This document shows positions 30,697-39,317 of a stretch of DNA of 43,001 nt, piece by piece. Under the pieces are notes generated by a model, which had not been told where the DNA came from, did no database searches, and worked only from the letters and a program-made list of their open reading frames with translations. The stretch is taken from the NCBI RefSeq assembly GCF_001434575.1, contig NZ_AZDA01000011.1, positions 1 to 43,001 on the forward strand. The letters run 5' to 3'. The DNA comes from Loigolactobacillus bifermentans DSM 20003. GTDB lineage: Bacteria > Bacillota > Bacilli > Lactobacillales > Lactobacillaceae. The translations under genes were made by a program, and so were the position numbers. Position 1 is the stretch's first letter, and each line of letters opens with the position of its first letter.

Positions 30697-33600
30697 TTGC
30701 AAACAGCAACCCGTAAAGTTTCTGTCTGGTTAGCCCTGCTGACCTTGTTCACTTCAATTTTTATGACCCCAATCACAAGTGCTTTTGCCGCTGACATGAC
30801 CAACATTAAAGCTGGCGACTGGGTATCAACTTGGCATCTCAGTCTATTGAATGGTCTTCATTGGACTGACACCGGTATTTACAAAAAAGTTGTTGATGGC
30901 CAAATCACTTTCTGTGTTGAACACGGGATCGATATTGAAAATTCTGGTTCAGGTTGGACACCAACTGATTATTCGGCGGCTGAGAAAGACAAGCTAGCCG
31001 AAATTGCGTATTTTGCTTATCAACAAAATCCAACTGACGCCAATTATGGTCTAGCACAAATTATGATCTGGGAAGCCTTAGGTAATGAACTATTGACCAC
31101 CGACTATCCAGATTATCAAAATAAAAAAGCGGCTGTGCTGGCAAAAGTTGCAGCGTTCAACACCAAGCCATCGTTCAATGATCAAAATATTACCTTAAAC
31201 GTTGGTGATTCAATCACTTTAACCGACACTAATGGCACTTTGGCTTCATATATTGAACAAACTGCTAATACCGCTAATTTGAACATCACAAAAGCTGGCA
31301 ATAAATTGACTTTGACTGCCACAGCTAATTCCAAGGAATCTGGTAAGATTTCCTTTGCTAAAGCTAAGGCTGCTAATATTGGTACTTCCCTCCTTTATGG
31401 TAAAGGTAATCAACAAAAAATTGCCTATTTCAAACTGCCAAACGGAAATAACTTTGATCTAAACATTAAGGTAAATCTGAATGGTAATTTGAAAGCTAAA
31501 AAAGTTGACGCTGATACCAACAAGGCTCTGCCAGGTGCGAAACTCAAATTTGAGTACAATGGTCAAACCAAAGAAGTTACCACTGGCACTGATGGTTACG
31601 CCGCTTTAAACGACATCAAGGCCGGTACCCAAGTCAAAGTTTCAGAAGTAACCGCACCTAATGGCTACGTTAATAAAGGTGAAATCAAGACGGCCACGAT
31701 CGCACCTAATCAAACAATCGAAGTCGTTCTTGGCAACAAAGAACAACTTGGTAATGTAAATCTAACGAAGATTGGCCGCCAATTTGGCACCAATATGTTT
31801 AACAAATACTATTCATTAAATGGCGCCATGTATGGCATCTATTCAACCGATGGTAAAAAAGTTGGAACGATCACTACCGATAGTACTGGTAAAGGTGCGC
31901 TACAAAATCTAAAACTCGGTAACTACTACGCCGTTGAAGAAAAAGCTCCGGCCGGTTATATTCTTAACAACGAGAAGGTACCTTTTGAGTTGAAATATGC
32001 TGGTCAAAATGTCGCGGTCACTGCTACTTCGGTTAAAGCGACCGATGATGAACAATTCGGTACTGCCACTTTGATCAAGGAAGATACTAAAACTGGTAAA
32101 ACGCCACAAGGCGCTGCATCACTTGATGGTGCTGTCTATGAACTACATCGAGCTTCAAATGATGAACTAGTTGATACCGTTACGATTAAAAACAATCAAG
32201 CAAGTGTCGCCAATCTAAAGTTAGACGACTACTACTGGCTCGAAAAAGCAGCGCCAACTGGCTACATTAAAGATACAGAAAAACATGCATTCAAACTGAC
32301 CTACGCTGGGCAAAATGCGAAAACAGCCACCGTATCAACAACCGTTAAAGAACAAGTCATTACTGGTGGCTTCGACTTAATCAAGATTGGTAACTATGAT
32401 TGGCACACCGCACTTTCTAGCCATTTAACTGGTAAAGAAAACAAGTCTAATCCACTGGCTAATGTTGAGTTTACAGTCACTAGCAACACAACAAATAAGG
32501 TCGTCACAACGGGTACAACCGATAAAGAAGGTTATCTCAAATTTACTGATCTACCCTATGACACTTATACCGTGACGGAAACAAAAACACCAGAAGGCTA
32601 TAAAACCGCCGATCCATTCAAAGTCACGATTCATCAACAAAACGAGACCCATCATTATTCAGTCGTCAATAATGTATTGGAAGAACGTTTGAAAGTAGTC
32701 AAAGCTGACGCCGAATCCGGCAAAACAATTCCGCGTGCCAACGCTGGCTTTAAAATTAAATCACTACAAACTGGTAAATATGTTTCCATGCCTAATCTCA
32801 ATCATGACGGGACAACAGACACTTTTATGACTAATGAAGAGGGCTACTTGACCACAACTGAGGCACTCCCCTATGGTCAATATGAATTAGTCGAAACACA
32901 AGCACCATTAGGCTATGTTCTTGCCAAAGACCCAGCTAAATTTTCGATCACTGGCAAAGATAGTGATGGTATTGTGACCGTCAAATTTACGGATAAGTCG
33001 CAAAAAGGTATTGTCACTTTGCATAAAACTGGTGCCACGCCTGTTGAGGTAACTAAACAGTCAACCAAGTACGGCGAACAATACGGTTTTAACTATGACT
33101 ACACCCCACTGGCCGGTGCCAAGTTTGAATTTACTGCCAGTAAAAATATCACCACCGCTGATGGTACTGTCCACGCCAAAAAGGGTGAGATTGTCGCCAC
33201 GGCTACGACTGATGCTAACGGACAAATCAAAACCCCACAACTTTATCTCGGTAAATACTCAGTTAAAGAAGTTGCCGCACCAAATGGCTTTATTCTCAAT
33301 GACAAGCCAATTGATTTTGAATTAAAATACGCTGGTCAAAATGTTGAAGTGACTTCAACTTCTCTCAAAGCGACTAACGATTTTCAGAAATTAAACGTGG
33401 TGGTTAACAAGCAAGCTGAACAAATCAAGAGTTGGGATAAAAACAAACCCACGCTTGAAAATAAAGCTGCTAATGGTCAAGTCTTCGGACTGTTCAGTAA
33501 AGCCGGCTACAACAAAGGTGACATCAATGTTCCGGCAAAAGCATTAGTCGCAACTGCGACCGTCAAAGATGGTAAAGCAACTTTTGCCGACATTCAATTG

Positions 33601-34620
33601 CCTGAAGGTAGCTATTATGTGCAAGAACTAGATGCCGGTGAAGCTTATCAGCTTGATGACCAAACTTATGATTTTGAATTTAAGGCAACTGACGACACCA
33701 CGACTAAGAATTTAACGATCAACGGTGATAAAGACACCCCAATTCTAAATAAATTACACTTCAACGAATTTACCTTTAAGAAAATCAATGAAACCGCCAA
33801 GCTAGTTGAAGATAAAGGTTATCAATTCACTTTTGATGGCAACGCCAAAGGTGCAGTGTTTGAATTACTGGATAAGGATAAGAAGGTCATTCAAACCACT
33901 ACAATTGATGACAAGTCGATTGGTGCCTTCAAGAATGTACCGGTTGGCACCTTCTATTTACGGGAAAAGACTCCTTCCGCGACCAATCTTGTTTTGACTA
34001 AGGACTTAACTAAAATTGTTTCAACCAAAACTGGTATCACTGTCTATGATGCTAAAGGTCAATTAATTAGTCAGGATAAAAAACAGGCAGACGAAAAAGC
34101 AACAACTGAAACTAAAGAAACCACCAAAAAACCAGAAATTAGTTTCACACTGAAAAATAATTTGATCAAGGGTACTGGTGAATTAACCAAGACTGATGTC
34201 AGCAATGGTAAAGTCTTGCCAAACACTGGTATTAAAGTTCTCGATCAAGATGGCAAAACAGTTGTATCAGGTCGGACTAATGACAAGGGTATTTTCAGTT
34301 TTGCCAACCTGCCTGCTGGCAAATACCAATTTGTGGAGTATGACGCACCAAAAGGTTACAAGATCAATGAAACACCTGTCGATTTTGAAATCACTAAAGA
34401 TGGTGAAATCGTCAAGGCGCAAATGAAAGATGAAGCGGTCGATACGCCACTAATTCACCTACCACAAACTGGTGAAGAACGTAATCAATTGTTAAGCGTT
34501 ATTGGCGTGATTCTACTATTAATCACTAGCTTAATTGTCTGGTGGATTCATCATTCAAGAAAAACTAATGCGGATTTTTATGACGATGAAGATGAAGATG
34601 ATAACTGGAACAATGAATAG
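30697..34620 (+). CDS. Thioester-domain, multi-CnaB LPXTG surface adhesin
   Basis: A 1307-aa cell-wall-anchored protein. The TTG start at 30697 lies eight bases after TGGAGG and gives a normal signal peptide (to about residue 32, TSAFA-AD). A thioester domain follows: CVEHG (Cys73) and YGLAQIMIWEA (Gln121) are the Cys-Gln pair that forms a covalent bond to host or cell-surface amines in TED adhesins. Nine CnaB/SpaA-type repeats follow, each ending in an E-x-x-APxGY-like strand (two degenerate), which form intramolecular Lys-Asn isopeptides. Part of the repeats share FELKYAGQNV segments. The end is LPQTG, a hydrophobic segment, a short HHSRK stop and an acidic tail. First gene of the element; it probably promotes attachment or mating contact. 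Confidence 0.88.
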   Translation: MQTATRKVSVWLALLTLFTSIFMTPITSAFAADMTNIKAGDWVSTWHLSLLNGLHWTDTGIYKKVVDGQITFCVEHGIDIENSGSGWTPTDYSAAEKDKLAEIAYFAYQQNPTDANYGLAQIMIWEALGNELLTTDYPDYQNKKAAVLAKVAAFNTKPSFNDQNITLNVGDSITLTDTNGTLASYIEQTANTANLNITKAGNKLTLTATANSKESGKISFAKAKAANIGTSLLYGKGNQQKIAYFKLPNGNNFDLNIKVNLNGNLKAKKVDADTNKALPGAKLKFEYNGQTKEVTTGTDGYAALNDIKAGTQVKVSEVTAPNGYVNKGEIKTATIAPNQTIEVVLGNKEQLGNVNLTKIGRQFGTNMFNKYYSLNGAMYGIYSTDGKKVGTITTDSTGKGALQNLKLGNYYAVEEKAPAGYILNNEKVPFELKYAGQNVAVTATSVKATDDEQFGTATLIKEDTKTGKTPQGAASLDGAVYELHRASNDELVDTVTIKNNQASVANLKLDDYYWLEKAAPTGYIKDTEKHAFKLTYAGQNAKTATVSTTVKEQVITGGFDLIKIGNYDWHTALSSHLTGKENKSNPLANVEFTVTSNTTNKVVTTGTTDKEGYLKFTDLPYDTYTVTETKTPEGYKTADPFKVTIHQQNETHHYSVVNNVLEERLKVVKADAESGKTIPRANAGFKIKSLQTGKYVSMPNLNHDGTTDTFMTNEEGYLTTTEALPYGQYELVETQAPLGYVLAKDPAKFSITGKDSDGIVTVKFTDKSQKGIVTLHKTGATPVEVTKQSTKYGEQYGFNYDYTPLAGAKFEFTASKNITTADGTVHAKKGEIVATATTDANGQIKTPQLYLGKYSVKEVAAPNGFILNDKPIDFELKYAGQNVEVTSTSLKATNDFQKLNVVVNKQAEQIKSWDKNKPTLENKAANGQVFGLFSKAGYNKGDINVPAKALVATATVKDGKATFADIQLPEGSYYVQELDAGEAYQLDDQTYDFEFKATDDTTTKNLTINGDKDTPILNKLHFNEFTFKKINETAKLVEDKGYQFTFDGNAKGAVFELLDKDKKVIQTTTIDDKSIGAFKNVPVGTFYLREKTPSATNLVLTKDLTKIVSTKTGITVYDAKGQLISQDKKQADEKATTETKETTKKPEISFTLKNNLIKGTGELTKTDVSNGKVLPNTGIKVLDQDGKTVVSGRTNDKGIFSFANLPAGKYQFVEYDAPKGYKINETPVDFEITKDGEIVKAQMKDEAVDTPLIHLPQTGEERNQLLSVIGVILLLITSLIVWWIHHSRKTNADFYDDEDEDDNWNNE

Positions 34621-34646
34621 TCTCTCCCATCGGAAAGAGTGATCGT

Positions 34647-34922
34647 ATGCCAAAAGAAAAAATTGATTCTGTTTTTAATTTATCCGAATTTCATCATGAC
34701 TTTAGAGAATTGATCAATCCAATGTTCCCTACCTCACCAACAGAAGATGAAATTTTAAAAGATGTACTGCAAGAGGCGCAAGCTAATCTAGAAACGTCAA
34801 TTAGGTTTGAAATTTCAAAAGATGAATGTAAATTAGGCGCCTATATTACCTTTTTGTTCAACTCAGGTTTTATTAATGGTAACAACCCTTTTCTGAGTTA
34901 TCGTGGTGTACTTCTGGATTAG
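34647..34922 (+). CDS. Hypothetical 91-aa protein of the conjugative element
   Basis: I do not recognise it. It is small, acidic and probably helical (DEILKDVLQEAQANLETSIRF) with no membrane segment or known motif. A GGAAAGAG-like ribosome site precedes the ATG. It starts 26 bases after the adhesin stop and runs in the same direction as the transfer genes, so it is probably in their transcript. Confidence 0.6.
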   Translation: MPKEKIDSVFNLSEFHHDFRELINPMFPTSPTEDEILKDVLQEAQANLETSIRFEISKDECKLGAYITFLFNSGFINGNNPFLSYRGVLLD

Positions 34923-34961
34923 GTTTCAATAAATACCCAATTTTCATATTTAGGAGGTCAA

Positions 34962-35210
34962 ATGATTTACGTATCTTCCATTAAAATGTCATCCAGTGGT
35001 AAACCGAATGTTTTGCTTGAAGGTGAACTCATTCTGAACCATAGTCTGATCATCAACCAAGTACAACTCATTCAAGGACACCATCGTCTGTTCTTAAACT
35101 TCCCCCAAGTTCGCAATCAGCGGCTTATCTATCCCCTCAATACTGATCTATATCAATATTTACTCAACCAAGTCATCGAATATTATGCACATTCCAAGTC
35201 AGATAGTTAA
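34962..35210 (+). CDS. SpoVG-like small protein
   Basis: An 82-aa protein whose layout resembles SpoVG: short N-terminal strands, then INQVQLIQGHHRLFLNFPQ (compare the SpoVG pattern of a 'V-I-G-GLF-MP' strand pair), followed by YPLN and a C-terminal helix QYLLNQVIEYY. SpoVG proteins are small nucleic-acid-binding regulators. RBS TAGGAGG is at good distance. It lies between the hypothetical 91-aa gene and the first DUF961 gene. The assignment is from pattern memory and needs a profile search. Confidence 0.55.
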   Translation: MIYVSSIKMSSSGKPNVLLEGELILNHSLIINQVQLIQGHHRLFLNFPQVRNQRLIYPLNTDLYQYLLNQVIEYYAHSKSDS

Positions 35211-35265
35211 ATTATCTGACTTTTAGTTTGCCTAAAATTCAAGAAAAGAAAGCGAGGACCCAATT

Positions 35266-35586
35266 ATGGATCTTAAATATGTAATTCCCGAAGTACGTGA
35301 AACTTTCGGTCAACTCACCTTTGCCGGTAATTTTAGCGAAACTCGCGAAGGCTCCGGTGCCAATCGTAAAGTTGTTTCGCGCACTTATGACCTTTACTCC
35401 AATGTTCAACGTGCCGACAACATTCAAGTGACGATCCCAGTGGCAGCCGGTGAAAAAAATGACACGCTCGAACCATTTGATCGGGTTCGATTAATTAATC
35501 CACGAATCGCCGCAGTTGGTTATCGGATTGCCGAAGCAGCATTTGTAAATTACACCTGCATGGCTGATGATTTCGTCAAGATTTAG
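35266..35586 (+). CDS. DUF961 (YdcP/Tn916 Orf23-type) conjugative element protein
   Basis: A 106-aa protein of the DUF961 family, a hallmark of Tn916/ICEBs1-type elements, where two such genes precede the FtsK-like coupling protein. Typical stretches are ETFGQLTFAG, SRTYDLYSNVQ, IQVTIPV and FDRVRLINPRI. Its biochemical role is not established. RBS GAAAGCGAGG precedes the ATG. It is followed after 35 bases by a second paralogue. Confidence 0.85.
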   Translation: MDLKYVIPEVRETFGQLTFAGNFSETREGSGANRKVVSRTYDLYSNVQRADNIQVTIPVAAGEKNDTLEPFDRVRLINPRIAAVGYRIAEAAFVNYTCMADDFVKI

Positions 35587-35621
35587 CCACTTATCAAAAT
35601 TAAAGAAAGAAGGAACCCTAT

Positions 35622-36005
35622 ATGCGATTACCAGAAGGCATTAAGCTAGACACACCAAAAACGTTCGGTAAATTATTATTCTCCGCCCAACGCCGTGAAA
35701 GATTTATCGAAGACGATGAAGGCAACCAAACAACTAATGTTCGCTCACGTACCTTTGATCTAAAAAGTACAGTACAAGGTCAGATGGTTCAAGTCTCCAT
35801 TCCGGCCGAAGCTGGGACTAAGAATTTTGAATATGATCAAGAAATAGAACTAGTTAATCCTGAGATCGACACTGTCGCCAATGCGGATTTCCGAGGTGTA
35901 ACTGTTTCTTGGTATCTCAAAGCATCTGATATTGTATCAGCCAAAAATAACCAATCTAAAACTGGTTCAGTAACCACGGAGAAAAATACAAATGACAAAA
36001 AATAA
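35622..36005 (+). CDS. DUF961 (YdcP/Tn916 Orf22-type) conjugative element protein
   Basis: A 127-aa second DUF961 paralogue with the same core (PKTFGKLLFSAQ, SRTFDLKSTVQ, VQVSIPAEAG, EIELVNPEI) and an added, low-complexity lysine/threonine tail (about 108-127). RBS AGAAAGAAGG precedes the ATG. The duplicated DUF961 arrangement matches Tn916 orf22-orf23 and ICEBs1 ydcP. Confidence 0.85.
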   Translation: MRLPEGIKLDTPKTFGKLLFSAQRRERFIEDDEGNQTTNVRSRTFDLKSTVQGQMVQVSIPAEAGTKNFEYDQEIELVNPEIDTVANADFRGVTVSWYLKASDIVSAKNNQSKTGSVTTEKNTNDKK

Positions 36006-36098
36006 CCATCGGAAGTTCTCATCCCAGCGCTCCCCACCGTCTCTATGGCGGTTTAAGTGTTCCCTGGTCATCACAAAAAAGAAGTTAGGAGATTTTTT

Positions 36099-36359
36099 AT
36101 GAATGTACTTGTCTGTATTAATGAAATCGGCTTTATGGACGATTTTGTAGCCAATATCAAAGAAAGCTCTGTTAACGAAGCTGAGAGAAAACTTCAGGAA
36201 GCTCATGAAATTGCGATTGAATCGCCTGATTCTGGTTTTAGTTTAACAGCTCTATCGGAAGTGACTAAAGATGGTGTTGCTAAAGAATTTACCTTCAAGA
36301 GTATGCAGACCGAAGAGGGTCTAACAATGATTTATATTGGCGTAGCTGATGCCGCCTAG
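36099..36359 (+). CDS. Hypothetical 86-aa protein of the conjugative element
   Basis: Unrecognised. It is a small acidic alpha/beta protein (VLVCINEIGFMDDFVANIKE...). I start it at ATG 36099, which has TTAGGAG at proper distance, instead of the GTG-like start at 36057. It lies between the DUF961 genes and the coupling-protein gene on the same strand. Confidence 0.6.
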   Translation: MNVLVCINEIGFMDDFVANIKESSVNEAERKLQEAHEIAIESPDSGFSLTALSEVTKDGVAKEFTFKSMQTEEGLTMIYIGVADAA

Positions 36360-36392
36360 TTGATTCTAAAATAATTGAAATGAGGTGATAAT

Positions 36393-37760
36393 TTGAAAGC
36401 AATTTTTCACTATCGCGGCACTCAAATCCATCCACGTGATCAGAACCTAGTTTTTCAAACATTGCTAAGTATGATTCTATTCATCTTGCTACCATTGACT
36501 ATTTTCTTTTATCTGCCGTTACTGTCTAAAATCAACCTCAAAACCGTTTCATGGCCAACAATTCATAGCCTCCCTTGGTCGTTTAGCGGATTGATTATCA
36601 GTTCCATCATTACATTTCTGGTTTCATTAATAATCATCTTACTGATATTAATCAGATTTCCCGACCAATACCGCAAATTGATACATCGACAAAAAATTGC
36701 GCGAATGTTCATGACGAATAACTGGTATGAGAGTGAGACAAGGAAAAATGATGGCTTTTTTAAAGACTTAGATTTAGGGGGTTCAAAAGAACGAATCTCA
36801 CGGTTTCCACGAGTTTACTATCGTTTGAAAAATGGTCTGATCCATGTGCAGGTGGAAATTGTAATGAGTCCTTACCAAGATCAACTGATCCATTTGGAAA
36901 AGAAACTTGAATCCGGCTTATACTGTGAAATCGTTGATAAAATCCTCCATGATTCATTTGTAGAGTACACGCTACTCTATGATACGATTGGTAATCGAAT
37001 TTCGATTGAACATGTGAAATGTCAAAAAGGCGCCGTCAACCTTATGAATAATGTTGCTTGGGAATACGATGTTTTGCCCCATATGCTAATCGCTGGCGGC
37101 ACTGGTGGTGGAAAAACCTATTTTATTCTCACATTGATCCAAGCATTGATTCGCGATGGTAATCAGTTGACCATTCTTGATCCAAAAAATTCCGACCTAG
37201 CCGATTTGACCGATGTTATTCCAGATGTTCACTATGAACAAGACGATATGATTGCCGCCGTAGCTCAGTTTTACCAAGAAATGATGGAACGTAATAAAGA
37301 GATGAAAAAAATGGCCGGTTACCAAACAGGCAATAACTATGCCGCGCTTGGACTTCCCGCCCATTTTCTAGTCTTTGATGAGTATGTGGCTTTCATGGAT
37401 ATGATCGGACGTGAAGCTGTACAAGTCATGAGTAAGCTTAAACAAATTGTCATGCTTGGCCGTCAATCAGGATTCTTTCTTATCTTGGCCTGCCAGCGCC
37501 CTGACGCAAAATATTTAGGTGATGGTATTCGTGATCAGTTTATGTTCCGAGCAGCACTTGGTCGAATGTCGGACCTTGGTTATACCATGATGTTTGGTGA
37601 AACCGATAAAGATTTCTTCTTAAAACCCATCAAAGGTCGTGGTTACGTTGATACTGGTATTAGCGTTATTAGTGAGTTTTACACACCACTGGTACCGAAG
37701 GGCTATGATTTTCTGGGTGAGATCGATGCTGCCTACCAGAGCAATAACAAAACACTGTAA
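36393..37760 (+). CDS. FtsK/SpoIIIE-type coupling ATPase (TcpA/Tn916 Orf21)
   Basis: A 455-aa membrane-anchored DNA-translocating ATPase that should deliver the relaxase-DNA complex to the mating channel. Two N-terminal hydrophobic segments (about residues 25-45 and 65-90) are followed by a cytosolic FtsK domain with Walker A GGTGGGKT (about 234-241), Walker B FLVFDEY (about 327) and a late arginine-finger-type GRMSDLGYTMMFG region. The start is TTG 36393 after GAGGTGATAA. In Tn916 the next gene would be the relaxase; here inverted defence cargo separates them. Confidence 0.9.
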   Translation: MKAIFHYRGTQIHPRDQNLVFQTLLSMILFILLPLTIFFYLPLLSKINLKTVSWPTIHSLPWSFSGLIISSIITFLVSLIIILLILIRFPDQYRKLIHRQKIARMFMTNNWYESETRKNDGFFKDLDLGGSKERISRFPRVYYRLKNGLIHVQVEIVMSPYQDQLIHLEKKLESGLYCEIVDKILHDSFVEYTLLYDTIGNRISIEHVKCQKGAVNLMNNVAWEYDVLPHMLIAGGTGGGKTYFILTLIQALIRDGNQLTILDPKNSDLADLTDVIPDVHYEQDDMIAAVAQFYQEMMERNKEMKKMAGYQTGNNYAALGLPAHFLVFDEYVAFMDMIGREAVQVMSKLKQIVMLGRQSGFFLILACQRPDAKYLGDGIRDQFMFRAALGRMSDLGYTMMFGETDKDFFLKPIKGRGYVDTGISVISEFYTPLVPKGYDFLGEIDAAYQSNNKTL

Positions 37761-37785
37761 TCGCTTATTCAGGTAGTTATTTATG

Positions 37786-38643
37786 TTACTCCATACCTGA
37801 TTTACGGACTAAATCAATCGCTGCATTACACGTAGCTCCAAACTCAATCCCGTGCGCATATTCATTGGGCTTTTGATAAGCAATCCATAATCTTTGAAGA
37901 CTTGGACTTGTTTTAAGAGCTGTTAATGTTGAAATATAGGTACCTAATTGATTAGTTGTTTCTCTTTTTGCAGAAGTTGCTTGTATTGCCTTTTTTAATA
38001 CGTCAAACTTTATTTCAGTCTTATCCTGATGATCGAGCAAAAATAAATCGTAAAAATCCTTCAATCGTGTATTAGCATCAGCCCGGCTAACAATCGTCTC
38101 CAACTTTTCGGCAATGATGGTTTCAACTGTGTACGCCATAACTTGGACAGTCCGATCCTCAAGTATCATTTTGTGTCCATACTGGATGGCGCGCTCAGTA
38201 ATCACATCTCCAGTTGATATATCAATCTTAACATCAACTCGTGTGGTATAGATTTGTGCACGGATATGAATCCGGTAACCAGAATACTCATCATCTTCCC
38301 TAATTTCGCCAATCCTTACAATTGATAGTTTGATTATATCTTCTGGTAATTCAATGTCACAGATTTCTTGAAACACACTTTTCATTTTATCTTCCGTCAC
38401 TGGTAAACCAACAATTGAGGTATCAATATCCCGTGTTGAGCGAGTGTCGTTACCAATTAGTGATGCAATCAAGAAGCCACCTTTTAGTACAAGATTTTTT
38501 TGGTAAGGCGAATTAGAGATTCTATCAATTAGATCATCCAAAACAATCTCCTGCAACATAATTTGTGGTGTGATTTTTCTTTCTTTTGCTAACTTTCTGA
38601 TTCTAGCCAAAAATTGCTTCTGGTTAGTAAATTCAAGTTTCAC
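37786..38643 (-). CDS. abiEii: AbiEii/AbiGii-type nucleotidyltransferase toxin
   Basis: A 285-aa toxin of the AbiE type IV toxin-antitoxin system. The nucleotidyltransferase signature GGFLIASL...STRDIDTSI (about residues 55-80) and further acidic and KLETIVSR motifs fit the DUF1814 family. In studied members NTP-transferase activity causes reversible growth arrest or abortive infection. It overlaps the antitoxin gene by four bases. It is convergent with the coupling-protein gene, 25 bases away, and is inserted between orf21 and the oriT/relaxase part of the conjugative element. Confidence 0.9.
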   Translation of the reverse strand: MKLEFTNQKQFLARIRKLAKERKITPQIMLQEIVLDDLIDRISNSPYQKNLVLKGGFLIASLIGNDTRSTRDIDTSIVGLPVTEDKMKSVFQEICDIELPEDIIKLSIVRIGEIREDDEYSGYRIHIRAQIYTTRVDVKIDISTGDVITERAIQYGHKMILEDRTVQVMAYTVETIIAEKLETIVSRADANTRLKDFYDLFLLDHQDKTEIKFDVLKKAIQATSAKRETTNQLGTYISTLTALKTSPSLQRLWIAYQKPNEYAHGIEFGATCNAAIDLVRKSGME

Positions 38644-39233
38644 AGTAGGGCCTCCATATACGTTCTAATTTCTTCTTCTACCTTAAATGTTCTTGCGTAC
38701 GCCATTAATTGGCGGAGATTCTTTTCTTTCCGATGGGCGTAACTATTCATTGCTTGTTTAATCGTCTCGGCATCAGACCTATCTCGCGTTCGCAGGATAT
38801 CACACAAGGTGCGCTCAACATCGTAAACCTTAACTAGGTGTCCACCGGGAGTTTTAGTTGTTGTTATACCAATTTCATAAAGATCCTTTTTTTGTCGATA
38901 AATCTTGATTGGTGCATCGGTTTTTGTACTGTACGCGTATGGCAACGGAAAGTTCATCTCATAGGTACTTGGCGTTCGATCAATCATTCCATAAAGGAAT
39001 AATGCCGTATCTTTAAAGAAAACACCTTTTGAAAGGCTATATTGTATCGCAGCAATATCGTCACCAAATTCAAGTGGATCAATATAAACACCCGGTGCTA
39101 ATCTTTCAAGCTGTCCATGAGCATACATGTTGCGCAGCACTCTAGGTGAGATACCCATTGAATTAGCAGTTTTAGATGTAATTTGACCACCGTTTTTGTT
39201 CAAGTACTCAATGATCTCATCTTGTTGGCTCAT
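38640..39233 (-). CDS. abiEi: AbiEi-type antitoxin / transcriptional repressor
   Basis: A 197-aa antitoxin. The N-terminal winged helix (IIEYLNKNGGQITSKTANSMGISPRVLRNMYAHGQLERLAPGVY read in parts) is the AbiEi_4 domain and the C-terminal half the antitoxin domain. Known relatives repress their own promoter by binding inverted repeats. A matching pair of repeats overlaps the -10 here (39262-39296). It is translationally coupled to the toxin gene. RBS GAGGTGG precedes the ATG. Confidence 0.9.
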   Translation of the reverse strand: MSQQDEIIEYLNKNGGQITSKTANSMGISPRVLRNMYAHGQLERLAPGVYIDPLEFGDDIAAIQYSLSKGVFFKDTALFLYGMIDRTPSTYEMNFPLPYAYSTKTDAPIKIYRQKKDLYEIGITTTKTPGGHLVKVYDVERTLCDILRTRDRSDAETIKQAMNSYAHRKEKNLRQLMAYARTFKVEEEIRTYMEALL

Positions 39234-39261
39234 TATTCCACCTCAATTCAAAAAAATCCGC

Positions 39262-39296
39262 TTTCTACTCAAATTATAACATATAGTGAGTAAAAA
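39262..39296 (-). promoter_or_regulatory. abiE promoter and operator
   Basis: An extended -10, TGTTATAAT, is read on the minus strand with TATAAT at 39273-39278. TTTCTACTCA (39262-39271) and TGAGTAAAAA (39287-39296) form an inverted repeat (nine of ten positions) that flanks the -10, as expected for AbiEi negative autoregulation. Confidence 0.65.
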
Positions 39297-39317
39297 ACGG
39301 ATAAATTATTTTGGCTT

